Assembly: GCA_003152995.1 (NCBI GenBank)
Contig: PMBR01000129.1
Location: forward strand, 30,268 to 71,319
DNA from: Chloroflexota bacterium
Lineage (GTDB): Bacteria > Chloroflexota > Limnocylindria > Limnocylindrales > CSP1-4
DNA: 41,052 nt
Direction of reading: 5' to 3'
Shown here piece after piece: positions 8,512 through 16,147 of this stretch (position 1 is its first letter; each line of letters starts with the position of its first letter). Made by a program: the position numbers and the translations under genes. The notes under the pieces were generated by a model. That model was not told the DNA's origin. It saw only the letters and a program-made list of their open reading frames with translations, and made no database searches.

Positions 8512-8878
8512 CGGACACGTCCGCCCGGAGACCTCTCACCAGACAGTGGAGCGAGATCGCCGGCACGATCAGGTTGCCCCGCGCGTCGAACCCGGCGGTT
8601 TGCGGGGCCCCGCCACCACGGGCGAACACACGTCGGAATCCGACCTCGTCAAGGCGGGCGGTTTGCCGAAAATCAGATACGACCTTGATCACGCCACGCC
8701 TGATCGCGACGTCCCTCATCAGTTCCCCGGCCCAGGAATCAACCTGCTCGTCTGTCTGATCGGCCAGTCGCTTGCGATACTCCGTTGGGTTGGCAGCAAG
8801 GCCCGTGGCGCCCACTCTTCCTCCTTTGGCGTGTCGGCCGAAGTATCGCAGACTCTCGGCACCAACCCACTTCGCCAC
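8450..8878 (-). CDS. conserved-looking protein of unknown function
   Basis: The product is 142 residues from a GTG at 8878, or about 121 from a GTG at 8815 that follows AAAGGAGGAAGA directly (a strong but close ribosome binding site). I do not recognise a family. It is soluble, has no cysteine cluster or signal peptide, and has a helical N-half rich in charged residues (EYRKRLADQTDEQVDSW). The C-half reads FDARGNLIVPAISLHC, then ends DYLVANFDEIVYV. Codon use has the strong third-position G/C of its neighbours, so it is probably real. It sits between the acyltransferase gene and the prenyltransferase gene on the same strand and overlaps the latter, which suggests one transcription unit. Confidence 0.6.
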   Translation of the reverse strand: MAKWVGAESLRYFGRHAKGGRVGATGLAANPTEYRKRLADQTDEQVDSWAGELMRDVAIRRGVIKVVSDFRQTARLDEVGFRRVFARGGGAPQTAGFDARGNLIVPAISLHCLVRGLRADVSDARDRLIDYLVANFDEIVYV

Positions 8879-8940
8879 TGGACGCGGTCCGACCCTGCGC
8901 GTGGATTTGGTACCGCCGCGAATGGGTCCTCGGTGACCGC

Positions 8941-9777
8941 CTAGGTGTCCGCCCCCGGCGCTTTTCCCCGTGGAGGAACCGGCGGTCGGGCACCCTCCGG
9001 CCAGTCGTTGAAGAGCTCGGTCAAACGGCCCCCTATCCAGCGCGATCGAGGCGGGTCCGGGAAGTCCGCCACGAGCAGCAGAAGCGACGCCCGAGCCTCG
9101 GCGCTCAAGGCTTGCACAGTTTCGGCGCGAGGGCGTCGGGGCGTCTCCCCCACCGGCATGATCGGCCGCCCGATCCTCACCCTCACGCGCCGCCGGAAGC
9201 CCAACCAGCTCGTCCCGTTGACCGCCACTGGAACCAGTGGCACGCCCGATCGCAATGCCATGTAAGCGGGGCCCTCCAGGAGCGGCAGGATGACGCTCTC
9301 GCCGCTGTGGATGCGGCCCTCACCGGCGATGGCGACGAAGTCGCCGGCGGCCAGAAGGTCCTCGACTCGTCGCGTCGCCGCAAGCAGGCCACGGCCGCCC
9401 GGTCGGTACGGGACGGCAACGCCGCCCCAGCGCATTAGCCGGTTACGCACACCCCGGGACATGTCGGACTGTTCCGGACCGAAGAAATGGGTCCGGGGCG
9501 CTGCGGGAAGAGCCGAGATGACGAAGAACGGGTCTGCCCAGTTCTGGTGGCTGAAGCAGATGATCGACGCCCCAGACGGGAGCAGCTCGGCCCCCTCCAG
9601 GATCAACCTCGAATAGGTCCTCGTCAGGATTCTCAGCACGCGCCCGATCAGTCGGTAACGCCACAACGGGCGTGGCGGAGCCTGCACGTGCAGCCGATCG
9701 TCCCGGCGACCCGGAATCGGATCCGCTCCGCTGGCCGACGCTCTTGAGCCTTGCTCTCCTTGCGGCCGTGTGGGCAT
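8941..9777 (-). CDS. PlsC-like 1-acyl-sn-glycerol-3-phosphate acyltransferase family protein
   Basis: This is a membrane-associated acyltransferase of the PlsC/LPLAT family, which transfers a fatty acyl group to lysophosphatidate or a related acceptor. The 278-residue product has the catalytic HX4D box in FSHQNWADPF (near residue 77). Block II/III follow in GEGRIHSGE, and block IV in GVPLVPVAVNGT. The first about 35 residues are Arg-rich and look unconserved, so the true start could be further in. The C-terminal tail is Pro/Arg-rich and ends KAPGADT. It heads a minus-strand group with the unknown gene and the UbiA-type gene, hinting at membrane-lipid or prenyl-lipid synthesis. The exact acyl acceptor is not known. 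Confidence 0.82.
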   Translation of the reverse strand: MPTRPQGEQGSRASASGADPIPGRRDDRLHVQAPPRPLWRYRLIGRVLRILTRTYSRLILEGAELLPSGASIICFSHQNWADPFFVISALPAAPRTHFFGPEQSDMSRGVRNRLMRWGGVAVPYRPGGRGLLAATRRVEDLLAAGDFVAIAGEGRIHSGESVILPLLEGPAYMALRSGVPLVPVAVNGTSWLGFRRRVRVRIGRPIMPVGETPRRPRAETVQALSAEARASLLLLVADFPDPPRSRWIGGRLTELFNDWPEGARPPVPPRGKAPGADT

Positions 9778-9878
9778 GACGCGAGTATGCCAAGGTGGAG
9801 CGGCCGGCGCTCAGGAGTGGGGCTCGAGGGGTCCGTCAAGGCTTGCCTGGCGCGCGGCCAGGTCGTTTCGGCCGCATG

Positions 9879-9906
9879 TTGACTTGTTCTCCGTTATGAG
9901 TACGCT
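9879..9906 (+). promoter_or_regulatory. candidate sigma-70 promoter for the HTH-MNT/HEPN pair
   Basis: TTGACT at 9879-9884 and TACGCT at 9901-9906 are separated by 16 bases. They place a transcription start near 9913, before the GTG at 9935. The spacing and -35 match are good; the -10 is moderate. Confidence 0.45.
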
Positions 9907-9946
9907 TGTTCCATGTGTGAGAACGGGCGTTCGCGTGAGTGAGAAC
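9886..9946. promoter_or_regulatory. repeat operator overlapping the HTH-MNT promoter
   Basis: GTGAGAAC occurs at 9917-9924 and again at 9939-9946, 22 bp apart (two helical turns). GTTCTC at 9886-9891, inside the promoter spacer, is the inverted form. Such phased repeats around a promoter are what an autoregulating winged-helix protein would use, and the first gene encodes one. Confidence 0.4.
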
Positions 9947-10666
9947 AGTGCCGCGGCCGAGCTGATCGTCGGTAGATCCGCCGTGCGCCGCCGGATACTG
10001 GCCCTTCTGATGGCCGAGCCGGACCGGCGTCTGCATCTGCGCGAGATCCAGCGCCGCGTTCAAACCAGCCCAGGCACGGCCAGCCGAGAACTCGCTCGCC
10101 TCGTGGCCGGGGGTCTCTTGGAGCGCCAGGCCGAAGGCCTTCAGGTCTACTTCAAGCCGACCTCCTCCCCCTTCGCGACGATGGTTCGGACTCTTCTCTT
10201 ATCCGCGACGCCGGAGCCGGATCCCGCGGCGGCCCCCCTGCCGCCTCTCGAGACCGCACCGGAGGTCATCCAAACCGCGCTCGAAGCCAGCAGACCGCCC
10301 CGCACCATCTTCGCGGCCGTCTCCGCGCCGAAGAGCCCGCCTCCTCCCGACTCCCTGGGCCTCGAAGTCGCACGCCGCCTGGCCGAAGTGCTCCGACCGC
10401 TCTACGCCGACCGGCTCGCCGGCATGTTCCTGTACGGGGCGCGCGCCCGTGGCGAACCCAGACCGGACGCGGAAGTGGAAGTCGCCGTCGTCCTGGACGC
10501 GATCGTCCGCTACGGCGACGAACTGGAGCGGACCAGCGCCACGTGCGCGGGCCTTTCGCTCGAATTCGGATTGGTCGTGAGCCGCGTATTCGTCGCTGAG
10601 GGCACCTGGCTACGCCGGACCGATGGCCATCTCCTGGCAATTCGGTCGGAGGCTGTGGCCGTATGA
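9935..10666 (+). CDS. winged-helix regulator fused to minimal nucleotidyltransferase (MNT) domain, candidate antitoxin
   Basis: The 243-residue product has two parts. Residues about 8-75 form an ArsR/MarR-like winged helix (RRRILALLMAEPDRRLHLRE, then SPGTASRELARLVAGGLL). Residues about 140-240 form an MNT-type nucleotidyltransferase domain with GMFLYGARARGEPRPDAEVEV. The usual GS...DxD catalytic signature reads GA...AEVE here, so the metal-binding aspartates are replaced by glutamates and the serine by alanine; activity is doubtful. The GTG at 9935 was chosen because a candidate promoter lies at 9879-9906; ATG 9896 is the alternative. It overlaps the HEPN gene by 4 bp. MNT/HEPN pairs are known toxin-antitoxin modules in which the MNT protein modifies or masks the HEPN RNase. 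The HTH suggests self-regulation of the operon. Confidence 0.75.
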   Translation: MSENSAAAELIVGRSAVRRRILALLMAEPDRRLHLREIQRRVQTSPGTASRELARLVAGGLLERQAEGLQVYFKPTSSPFATMVRTLLLSATPEPDPAAAPLPPLETAPEVIQTALEASRPPRTIFAAVSAPKSPPPPDSLGLEVARRLAEVLRPLYADRLAGMFLYGARARGEPRPDAEVEVAVVLDAIVRYGDELERTSATCAGLSLEFGLVVSRVFVAEGTWLRRTDGHLLAIRSEAVAV

Positions 10667-11046
10667 GAGAACGTGCCAGGCAGCTGGTCGAAGGCGCGGA
10701 GCGCGCCATCTCTTCGGCGCGCAGGGATCTTGAAGCGAATGATCCCGAGGCCGCTTCCGAGCGCGTATGCGTGGCGATGCTTCGCCTGGCCAAGGCGTGT
10801 CTCGACGTCGATGGCTTCGCCCCGGGCCCGACTCAGGCCGTCTGCGTCGCCTACGGTCGCCAGTTCGGCCGGACCGGGCGAATGTATTCGGCCTATCACC
10901 GCTGGCTGCTGGACGCGGCCGACCTGCGCAAGGCCTCGAGCAGTGACTTGAACGTGCCGATTGACCTCGACTCGATCGCGACGGTCGTGGAGCGCGCCGA
11001 GATCTTCCGTGACGCGGTCGTGCGCTTCCTGGAGCGCGACGCCTGA
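10663..11046 (+). CDS. HEPN-domain protein, candidate toxin partner of the MNT protein
   Basis: This is a 127-residue all-helical protein starting MRERARQLVEGAERAI. The pattern GRQFGRTGRMYSAYHRWLLD followed by ADLRK matches the second half of PF05168-type HEPN proteins, where a typical form is FGREFVKTGRLPxELxRxLxxAxELR. HEPN domains act as RNases or as partners of nucleotidyltransferases. The usual central YYAMFHAA segment reads CVAMLRLAK here, and no clean Rx4-6H ribonuclease motif lies in the expected helix; RMYSAYH is the only RX5H candidate. The start overlaps the upstream MNT gene (ATGA), which is strong evidence that the two are made together. Function as a toxin is inferred from context only. 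Confidence 0.72.
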   Translation: MRERARQLVEGAERAISSARRDLEANDPEAASERVCVAMLRLAKACLDVDGFAPGPTQAVCVAYGRQFGRTGRMYSAYHRWLLDAADLRKASSSDLNVPIDLDSIATVVERAEIFRDAVVRFLERDA

Positions 11047-11100
11047 TGGGCCGGATCGCACTCGCCTCGGGCCTCCCGATGTCCGGGGCGGGACTCTGAG

Positions 11101-11685
11101 GTGGATCCCGACGAGCGCCATCGCTGCTGGTGGCCGGACGGCTCGGCCGGCGCCGACCCACTGATGGTCGCCTACCACGACGAGGAATGGGGCGTGCCGG
11201 TTCTGGATGATCGAGCCCTCTTCGAGCGCCTGGCGCTGGAGGGATTTCAGGCCGGGCTTTCGTGGGCGACGATCCTGCACAAACGCGATGCCTTCCGGCT
11301 GGCTTTCGCGGCCTTCGAACCGCGGGCCGTGGCCCGCTTCGGGTCAGTCGACCGCGAACGCCTGCTGGCCGACGTCGGGATCGTGCGCAATCGGGCAAAG
11401 GTCGATGCCACGATCCGCAACGCCGGGCTGGTGCTGGCGCTGGCCGGGGAGTTCGGCTCCTTGTCCGCCTACCTCGCGGTCAGACTCCCCCGCCGCTCCC
11501 CAACGAGAAACCGGAGCGAAAGCCGGGCCGACATACCCGTCAACACGGCGGAATCGGACTCACTTTCGTCCGACCTCCGCCGGCGCGGGTTTCGCTTCGT
11601 CGGCTCGACGATCGTCTACAGCTTCATGCAGAGCGTCGGGCTGGTGGATGACCACCTGTCCGGCTGCTTCCGCTACCGAGCTTGA
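11101..11685 (+). CDS. tag: DNA-3-methyladenine glycosylase I
   Basis: This base-excision repair enzyme removes 3-methyladenine from alkylated DNA. The 194-residue product is near the family length (about 190). It starts with RCWWPDG, holding the N-terminal zinc-ligand Cys, then YHDEEWGVPVLDDRALFERL, the family hallmark containing the substrate-contacting Glu. GFQAGLSWATILHKR and RLLADVGIVRNRAKV follow. The C-terminal GLVDDHLSGCFRY supplies the His and Cys of the zinc snap. The start is GTG at 11101. A region around residues 125-155 (LPRRSPTRNRSESRADIPVN) is longer and more Arg/Ser-rich than usual. It is 54 bp after the HEPN gene and could be co-transcribed. Confidence 0.9.
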   Translation: MDPDERHRCWWPDGSAGADPLMVAYHDEEWGVPVLDDRALFERLALEGFQAGLSWATILHKRDAFRLAFAAFEPRAVARFGSVDRERLLADVGIVRNRAKVDATIRNAGLVLALAGEFGSLSAYLAVRLPRRSPTRNRSESRADIPVNTAESDSLSSDLRRRGFRFVGSTIVYSFMQSVGLVDDHLSGCFRYRA

Positions 11686-12322
11686 CGCGTGCCGACAGCC
11701 CCCCGATCTGAACGCCCCCCGAGCGTCTCCTGTCGTTATGACCGGTTCAGGAGGGTCTCGATGGACCGGGCGGGCATCCGGGTCCGTCTCGACACATAGT
11801 TGGCAATTCGAGTCGAGTCACAGCCGCATCTTGCGAGGGCGCGTCGGTCCAGCCGCGGCCAGATGACCATTGCGCGGAGCGCCGCGGGGCAAAGAGCCTG
11901 CGCGCGCATGGTCACTGATCGCATCCGAGGCTCGACGGCCACCGAAATCGCCATCGGTCGTCTTCCTTGTTCGGATGTTCGGATGGCGCCCGGCTCGTCC
12001 GGCGGCCGGGCTTTGGGTACGCAATCCTAAGCAGATAGCTCTAGTATTTCAATACCATCTTGGTTGAAGATTCGTCAACCCGGAAGATGGCCGGAAGGCC
12101 CGCCGATCCCGACGTGGCGCCCAAATCGAAACGCCGAGCGTGCTCTCAGGGCCGCCGATTACTGCGCCAGAGCAGTCGCCAGCCCGGGGCAGCACGAATA
12201 CGCAGACGATCCAAGGGGGGTGCGGCGGCGACGCTGCCAGTCAGCCTGCGCCGCCGCTGGCGGCAGCATTGCACAATTCTGAAAGGCGTGCCTGCGCCGC
12301 CGACACCCGCACCACAGTCGCG
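11686..12322. other. 637-bp stretch without a recognised gene
   Basis: Short open frames here on both strands give only Arg/Ala-rich low-complexity products with no family similarity. There is a tandem GTTCGGAT pair at 11969-11984. A relatively AT-rich patch lies at about 12025-12075 (CTCTAGTATTTCAATACC). No tRNA-like clover leaf or strong terminator was seen. Confidence 0.4.
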
Positions 12323-12568
12323 TTACGGTTCGAGAAGCTGGCGCTTGGCGGAGGCGAATTCCTCGTCGGTCAGAGCCCCCGCGGCGTGCAGATCGGCGAG
12401 TTCCCCGAGCCTCGCAGTCAACGACAGCGACGACCCAGGAACCTGCCCGGACGCCGGCTTGCTGGCCCGCCCGGCCGCGAACCCAAGGCCGCCGATCATC
12501 GCCGCCCCGAACAGACGAGCCCGGCCCAGGAACGGTCGCCTGACCAGACCAAATCGCCGTCGAAACAC
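12323..12568 (-). CDS. small SHOCT-domain protein
   Basis: This is an 81-residue protein from a GTG at 12568, preceded by GAAGGAGG with a six-base spacer. The C-terminus LGELADLHAAGALTDEEFAS followed by AKRQLLEP is a clear SHOCT motif (short C-terminal domain with the pattern L..L...G.IT.EEF...K..LL). The N-terminus is Arg-rich and then hydrophobic (GAAMIGGLGFAAG), perhaps a weak membrane anchor. SHOCT domains occur at the end of many bacterial membrane proteins and are thought to mediate oligomerisation. It is divergent from the ApbE-like gene, sharing an 85-bp promoter region. Function unknown. Confidence 0.8.
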   Translation of the reverse strand: MFRRRFGLVRRPFLGRARLFGAAMIGGLGFAAGRASKPASGQVPGSSLSLTARLGELADLHAAGALTDEEFASAKRQLLEP

Positions 12569-12653
12569 GACCGGCCTCCTTCTTGCGCCCCGGCGATATC
12601 GCTCGCGGGAGTGTCCTCGGAGCGCATTCCCGGCGCATCACCATAATGCTGCC

Positions 12654-13490
12654 ATGACCGGCGAACGAGAGCACATCGAGCGCCTGGAGCCACGGGCCGG
12701 GACCGTGCCGCTATTCGGATTGCGTCGTGTCGAGCAGATCATGGGCACCGCCATCAGCTTCGACATCCGCGACCAGAGCGTGCCGCCCGCGGCCCTCGAT
12801 GAGGCCTTCGACTACCTGCGCGACATCGACCGGCGCTTCAGCACCTACAAGCCCGATAGCGAGGTCAGCCGCCTCAGTCGCGGAGAGATAGCCGAGGATT
12901 CATGCAGCCCGGATCTCCGCAGCGTCCTGGAACTCTGCGATCGGATACGCGACATGAGCGAGGGCTACTTCGACATCCGCGCGCATCGGTCCGACGGCGG
13001 GCTGGACCCCTCAGGCCTGGTCAAGGGCTGGGCGCTCGAGAACGCGGGACGGATCCTCGAGGCCGCCGGGGCCCGGAACTACTGCATCAACGGCGGTGGC
13101 GACGTAGTCGTCCGCGGCGAGGTGGCGCCGGGGACTCCCTGGCGGATCGGCATCAGACACCCGCTCGAGGCGGACAAGGTGGCCACCGTGGTCAGCGTCC
13201 GCGATGGAGCGGTCGCCACATCCGGCGCGTACGAGCGCGGCGAGCACGTCCGAGATCCGTTCACCGGCAAGCCGCCTCACGACGTGCTGAGCATCACGAT
13301 CGTCGGACCGAGCCTGACCTACGCCGACGCTTACGCCACTGCGGCGTTCGCCATGGGACCGACCGGCCTCGCCTGGGTCGCCGGACTGGCAGGTTATGTC
13401 GGCGCCAGGATCACCGCCGACCCGGACGGCTCGAACGGCCGCCTGACCTGGACCCCCGGCTTCGAGCGCTGCTTCGCCGACCCTCACTGA
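12654..13490 (+). CDS. apbE: ApbE-like FAD:protein FMN transferase
   Basis: This family transfers FMN from FAD to a threonine or serine of a target flavoprotein, such as Nqr/Rnf subunits or FMN-binding-domain proteins. The 278-residue product contains the family blocks in order: MGTAISFDIRD, RRFSTYKPDSEVSRLSRG near residue 65, DPSGLVKGWALENAG (the flavin-binding block), NGGGDVVVRG, AVATSGAYERGEHVRDPFTG and the Mg-site run YADAYATAAFAMG near the C-terminus. No signal peptide or lipobox is visible, so it appears cytoplasmic, unlike many ApbE proteins. The ATG at 12654 is chosen because the family similarity starts soon after. No target flavoprotein gene is adjacent. Confidence 0.9.
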   Translation: MTGEREHIERLEPRAGTVPLFGLRRVEQIMGTAISFDIRDQSVPPAALDEAFDYLRDIDRRFSTYKPDSEVSRLSRGEIAEDSCSPDLRSVLELCDRIRDMSEGYFDIRAHRSDGGLDPSGLVKGWALENAGRILEAAGARNYCINGGGDVVVRGEVAPGTPWRIGIRHPLEADKVATVVSVRDGAVATSGAYERGEHVRDPFTGKPPHDVLSITIVGPSLTYADAYATAAFAMGPTGLAWVAGLAGYVGARITADPDGSNGRLTWTPGFERCFADPH

Positions 13491-13526
13491 CGCGTCGCCG
13501 GGCGCAGGAACCTGACGAGCCGCCGA

Positions 13527-13544
13527 TCGCCGCTCTACCGGCGA
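13527..13544. terminator. small hairpin between convergent genes
   Basis: TCGCCG and CGGCGA form a perfect 6-bp stem around CTCTAC. It lies in the 56-bp space between the ApbE-like gene and the convergent CxxC protein gene. It lacks a T-tract, so the terminator call rests on position. Confidence 0.3.
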
Positions 13545-13546
13545 AC

Positions 13547-14269
13547 TCAGCGATTTCGATCGCGGTCCGGAGTGCCTCCGAACAGCCGGATCGAGGCCGC
13601 GCCGGCTTCCTGCTGCTCGCTCGTTATCAGATGGCGCCGGTCGACGGTGCTGTTGTGCGCGTATTCGGCGAGGGTCTTCTGGAGCACTTCGAGGCGGCCG
13701 AGTTGAGCCGCAAGGATCCCGCTCCAGCGTGCCTGCGAATCCCGCGGGCCGCCCGCGGCAGCCGCCCACAGCGCGAGGAGATCGCTCAGGCATATCTCTC
13801 CCGCTCCCAGTGCCGACGACCATGCGGAATCGGTCGAGAGCGCCAGCAGCCGGTTCACGGCGGTCCGCGAGGCTTCGGCCGCCCCGGCGCAGACCGGGCA
13901 CTTCGGGTCGGCAATCTCCGCGAGCCCGCGCCCCTGAGTCCCGGCATCGGAACTCGACAGCTTCTTGAGCGTCGCCAGGCGTCGCCTCAGAACCGCGTCG
14001 AGGAGGACGGCCGTGGCGAGCTGGCTGCTCGTCTGCTGGAGTTCCATCTTCGAGAGCCCGACGCTGTGCGGCTGGCAGAAGCTCAGGCCCTTGTCCATCT
14101 CGGCCCGGAGTCCCCGATCGGTCGCTCCTTCGCGGGCCAGTCCGCGCAGAGCGGCGAACGAGGATTCCTGGCGAGCGTCGCAGATCGGGCAGCGGCCGCG
14201 CTCCAGCGCCTCGGCCAGCCGGATCTCCTCGAAGTCCCGGGCCGGCAGCCTGGCCGACTGCGCGCTCAT
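13547..14269 (-). CDS. two-CxxC protein resembling DUF6062
   Basis: The product is 240 residues from ATG 14269, which has GAGGA at a good distance; a TTG at 14305 would add 12 residues. It has two cysteine pairs: ERGRCPICDARQE near residue 27 and DPKCPVCAGAAEA near 122. Between them is GLSFCQPHSVGLSKME, a third Cys with a nearby His. This layout (CPxC, long helices, FCxxH, second CPxC) resembles DUF6062 proteins of Clostridia and Chloroflexota, a family without known function; a metal- or redox-linked role is a guess. The rest is predicted helical. It is the last gene of the minus-strand ABC-transporter/DUF2089 unit, 60 bp after the permease. Confidence 0.6.
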   Translation of the reverse strand: MSAQSARLPARDFEEIRLAEALERGRCPICDARQESSFAALRGLAREGATDRGLRAEMDKGLSFCQPHSVGLSKMELQQTSSQLATAVLLDAVLRRRLATLKKLSSSDAGTQGRGLAEIADPKCPVCAGAAEASRTAVNRLLALSTDSAWSSALGAGEICLSDLLALWAAAAGGPRDSQARWSGILAAQLGRLEVLQKTLAEYAHNSTVDRRHLITSEQQEAGAASIRLFGGTPDRDRNR

Positions 14270-14329
14270 CGGACGGTCCTCGCGTGGGGTCGCGTCATTG
14301 GGCAAGCCTAGCGCTCCCGGCTCCGCTCA

Positions 14330-15064
14330 TCAGGCGCGCCGCGTCATTGCCGCGTACGTGACCGCAAACCCGAGGACGCACCACACGGCCAGGGTAAGGA
14401 AGGCACCGGGCGGCAGCGGGAACTCGTTCGGCGCGATCGTGCCACGGGTCACCTCGCCCATCGCCTGGATCGGGAGCAGCCGATGGATCGTCTCGAGCCA
14501 GGCCGGCAGCTTCTCGGGCAGAAACGTGAGGGGCGAGAACATGAATACGAAGACGACGAGCGCCTGGGTAATGATGACCGTGAGCATGTACGGCAGGACG
14601 GATGCCAGGGCGTAGCCGACACAGGTCGCCGTGAGGGCCACCATCAGAACGGCCGGAACGACGAGCGGGCTGACCTGCAGATCAAGGCCGAACCGCCAGG
14701 CTCCGACGAGCACACCGAGCACGACGCCCGGGACGACGATGGCCAGCCAAACGGTGAGATCGGCCACCAGGTAGGCAAGACGCGGAACTGGCAACGAACG
14801 CATATAGGCCAGGCTGCCCTCCGTCTTCGCCTCACCGACGGTTTGGGGCAGGGCGACGAGCCCGACCGAAACCATTGAGATCGCCGGGGCGCCGGTGGCG
14901 ATCAAGTAGATGGTCACCCGGTCCAGGCTTGGGAACAGAAGCGGATAGCCGAGGACGATGCCGAGCGAGAAGAGAGTCTGGACCGCCATCATCAGCGGCA
15001 GATAGGCCTTCTTGCGCAGGGCCTGCCAGGTCACGAGCAACCGATAGCTACGCAGCGCTTGCAT
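14330..15064 (-). CDS. ABC-2 type transporter permease
   Basis: This is the membrane subunit of an ABC-2 type exporter. The 244-residue product has six hydrophobic segments and the usual family shape: an N-terminal cytoplasmic start MQALRSYRLLVTWQALRKKA, then membrane helices, a cytoplasmic EAKTEGSLAYMRSLPVPR loop (the coupling helix region), and a C-terminal re-entrant region with FSPLTFLPEKLPAWLETIHR. The ATG at 15064 follows GGAGGAAAGCTTCG and overlaps the ATPase gene by 17 bp. The open frame runs further upstream but inside the ATPase. Substrate unknown; related two-gene exporters handle drugs, lantibiotics or lipids. Confidence 0.85.
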   Translation of the reverse strand: MQALRSYRLLVTWQALRKKAYLPLMMAVQTLFSLGIVLGYPLLFPSLDRVTIYLIATGAPAISMVSVGLVALPQTVGEAKTEGSLAYMRSLPVPRLAYLVADLTVWLAIVVPGVVLGVLVGAWRFGLDLQVSPLVVPAVLMVALTATCVGYALASVLPYMLTVIITQALVVFVFMFSPLTFLPEKLPAWLETIHRLLPIQAMGEVTRGTIAPNEFPLPPGAFLTLAVWCVLGFAVTYAAMTRRA

Positions 15065-16010
15065 CGAAGCTTTCCTCCATCTCGGTCGGTCGGACCTCCA
15101 GACCACCGACCAGCGCGACATAAACGTCTTCCAGGGTCGCCGGTCCCAGGGTGAACTCCTCGACAGTTCCGGCCCGTTGCAGCGACTCGGCCCAGGCCAC
15201 GGCCGGCCCGGCCGCGTCGGTCGGGAGGCCGACCATCAGCCGATTGCCGACCGGCACGACCGGACGACCGAATGGCGAGACGGGCAGCTCCGGCGCTTGC
15301 GGGTCGATCACAAGCTCCAGCCGAAGCTCAGCGCCCAGACCCGCCTTGAGCTCCGCCGGCGTCCCCCCGGCGATTACCAGGCCGCCGTCCAGGATGGCGA
15401 GGCGATCCACCGAACGCTCCGCCTCCACGACGTTGTGCGTCACCAGGAGAACGGCCGCGCCTTCGTCCGCCAGAGCCCGAACCTGCTGCCACAGCAGCCG
15501 ACGGCGGACCGGGTCGACATCGTTGGTCGGTTCATCGAGCATGACCAGCCGGCCGGGCGCAACCGCGGCCATGGCGAACGCCACCAGGCGCTTCACGCCG
15601 CCGGACAGCCGCGCGGCGTCGATGTCGAGCCACTCCCCGAGCTCGAGGGCGTCGACCAGCCGAGCGCGCCGGCGGCGGACGTCCGCCTTCGATGCGCCGC
15701 GGAGCTGTCCGACCAGCTCGACGGCCTGGCGGGGCGTGAGACCGTCGATCGGGACCTGCGATTGAGCCTGGAAGCTACACAGGCGGCGGGCCAGGCCCGG
15801 GTCGGCGACCATGTCGGCGCCGTCGATGCGGATCGAGCCTGCAGTCGGCTTCAGGAGACCGACGACCTGATTGACGAGAGTCGTCTTGCCGGCGCCGTTG
15901 TGGCCGAGCAGGCCGAAGACCTCGCCCGATTCGATCGAGAGGTCGATCCCGCCGTTCGCCCGCACGCCCGTCCGGTACACCTTGGTCAGATTTTCGATTT
16001 CCAGCAACAC
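15048..16010 (-). CDS. ABC transporter ATP-binding protein
   Basis: This is the ATPase partner of the downstream ABC-2 permease. The 320-residue product begins MLLEIENLTKVYRTGVRANG. Walker A is GHNGAGKTT near residue 40, the Q-loop is FQAQSQVP, the ABC signature is LSGGVKR, and Walker B is LVMLDEPTNDVDP, with the H-loop in VTHNVVEAE. The signature reads LSGGVKR rather than LSGGQ-R, as in many DrrA/CcmA-like exporters. The 90-residue C-terminal extension (LRLELVIDPQAPELPVSPF onward) is typical of drug-resistance-type ATPases. The GTG at 16010 follows GGAGGGAAACA. It is 137 bp after the SHOCT-like gene, in a likely operon with the DUF2089/DUF4097 genes. Confidence 0.92.
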   Translation of the reverse strand: MLLEIENLTKVYRTGVRANGGIDLSIESGEVFGLLGHNGAGKTTLVNQVVGLLKPTAGSIRIDGADMVADPGLARRLCSFQAQSQVPIDGLTPRQAVELVGQLRGASKADVRRRRARLVDALELGEWLDIDAARLSGGVKRLVAFAMAAVAPGRLVMLDEPTNDVDPVRRRLLWQQVRALADEGAAVLLVTHNVVEAERSVDRLAILDGGLVIAGGTPAELKAGLGAELRLELVIDPQAPELPVSPFGRPVVPVGNRLMVGLPTDAAGPAVAWAESLQRAGTVEEFTLGPATLEDVYVALVGGLEVRPTEMEESFDASAA

Positions 16011-16147
16011 TGTTTCCCTCCGTTTCGCCACACGAACGCCGGCCGCACTTCCCGTTTCTGGCAACACCTGTCCAGGCCCGGGCCCGCGACGGGCCAGGGA
16101 CGGCACCGATGAAGTGAATGAACTGTCGGCGGCACCAAGCCGCGTCA

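Noticed and set aside
11736-11954. 72-codon minus-strand frame in the 11686-12322 gap
   Set aside because: Arg/Ala-rich with no motif and poor start context; more likely non-coding.
12060-12653. N-terminal extension of the ApbE-like gene back to 12060
   Set aside because: The extension is antisense to the SHOCT gene, is Arg/Pro-rich, and the family similarity begins only after ATG 12654.
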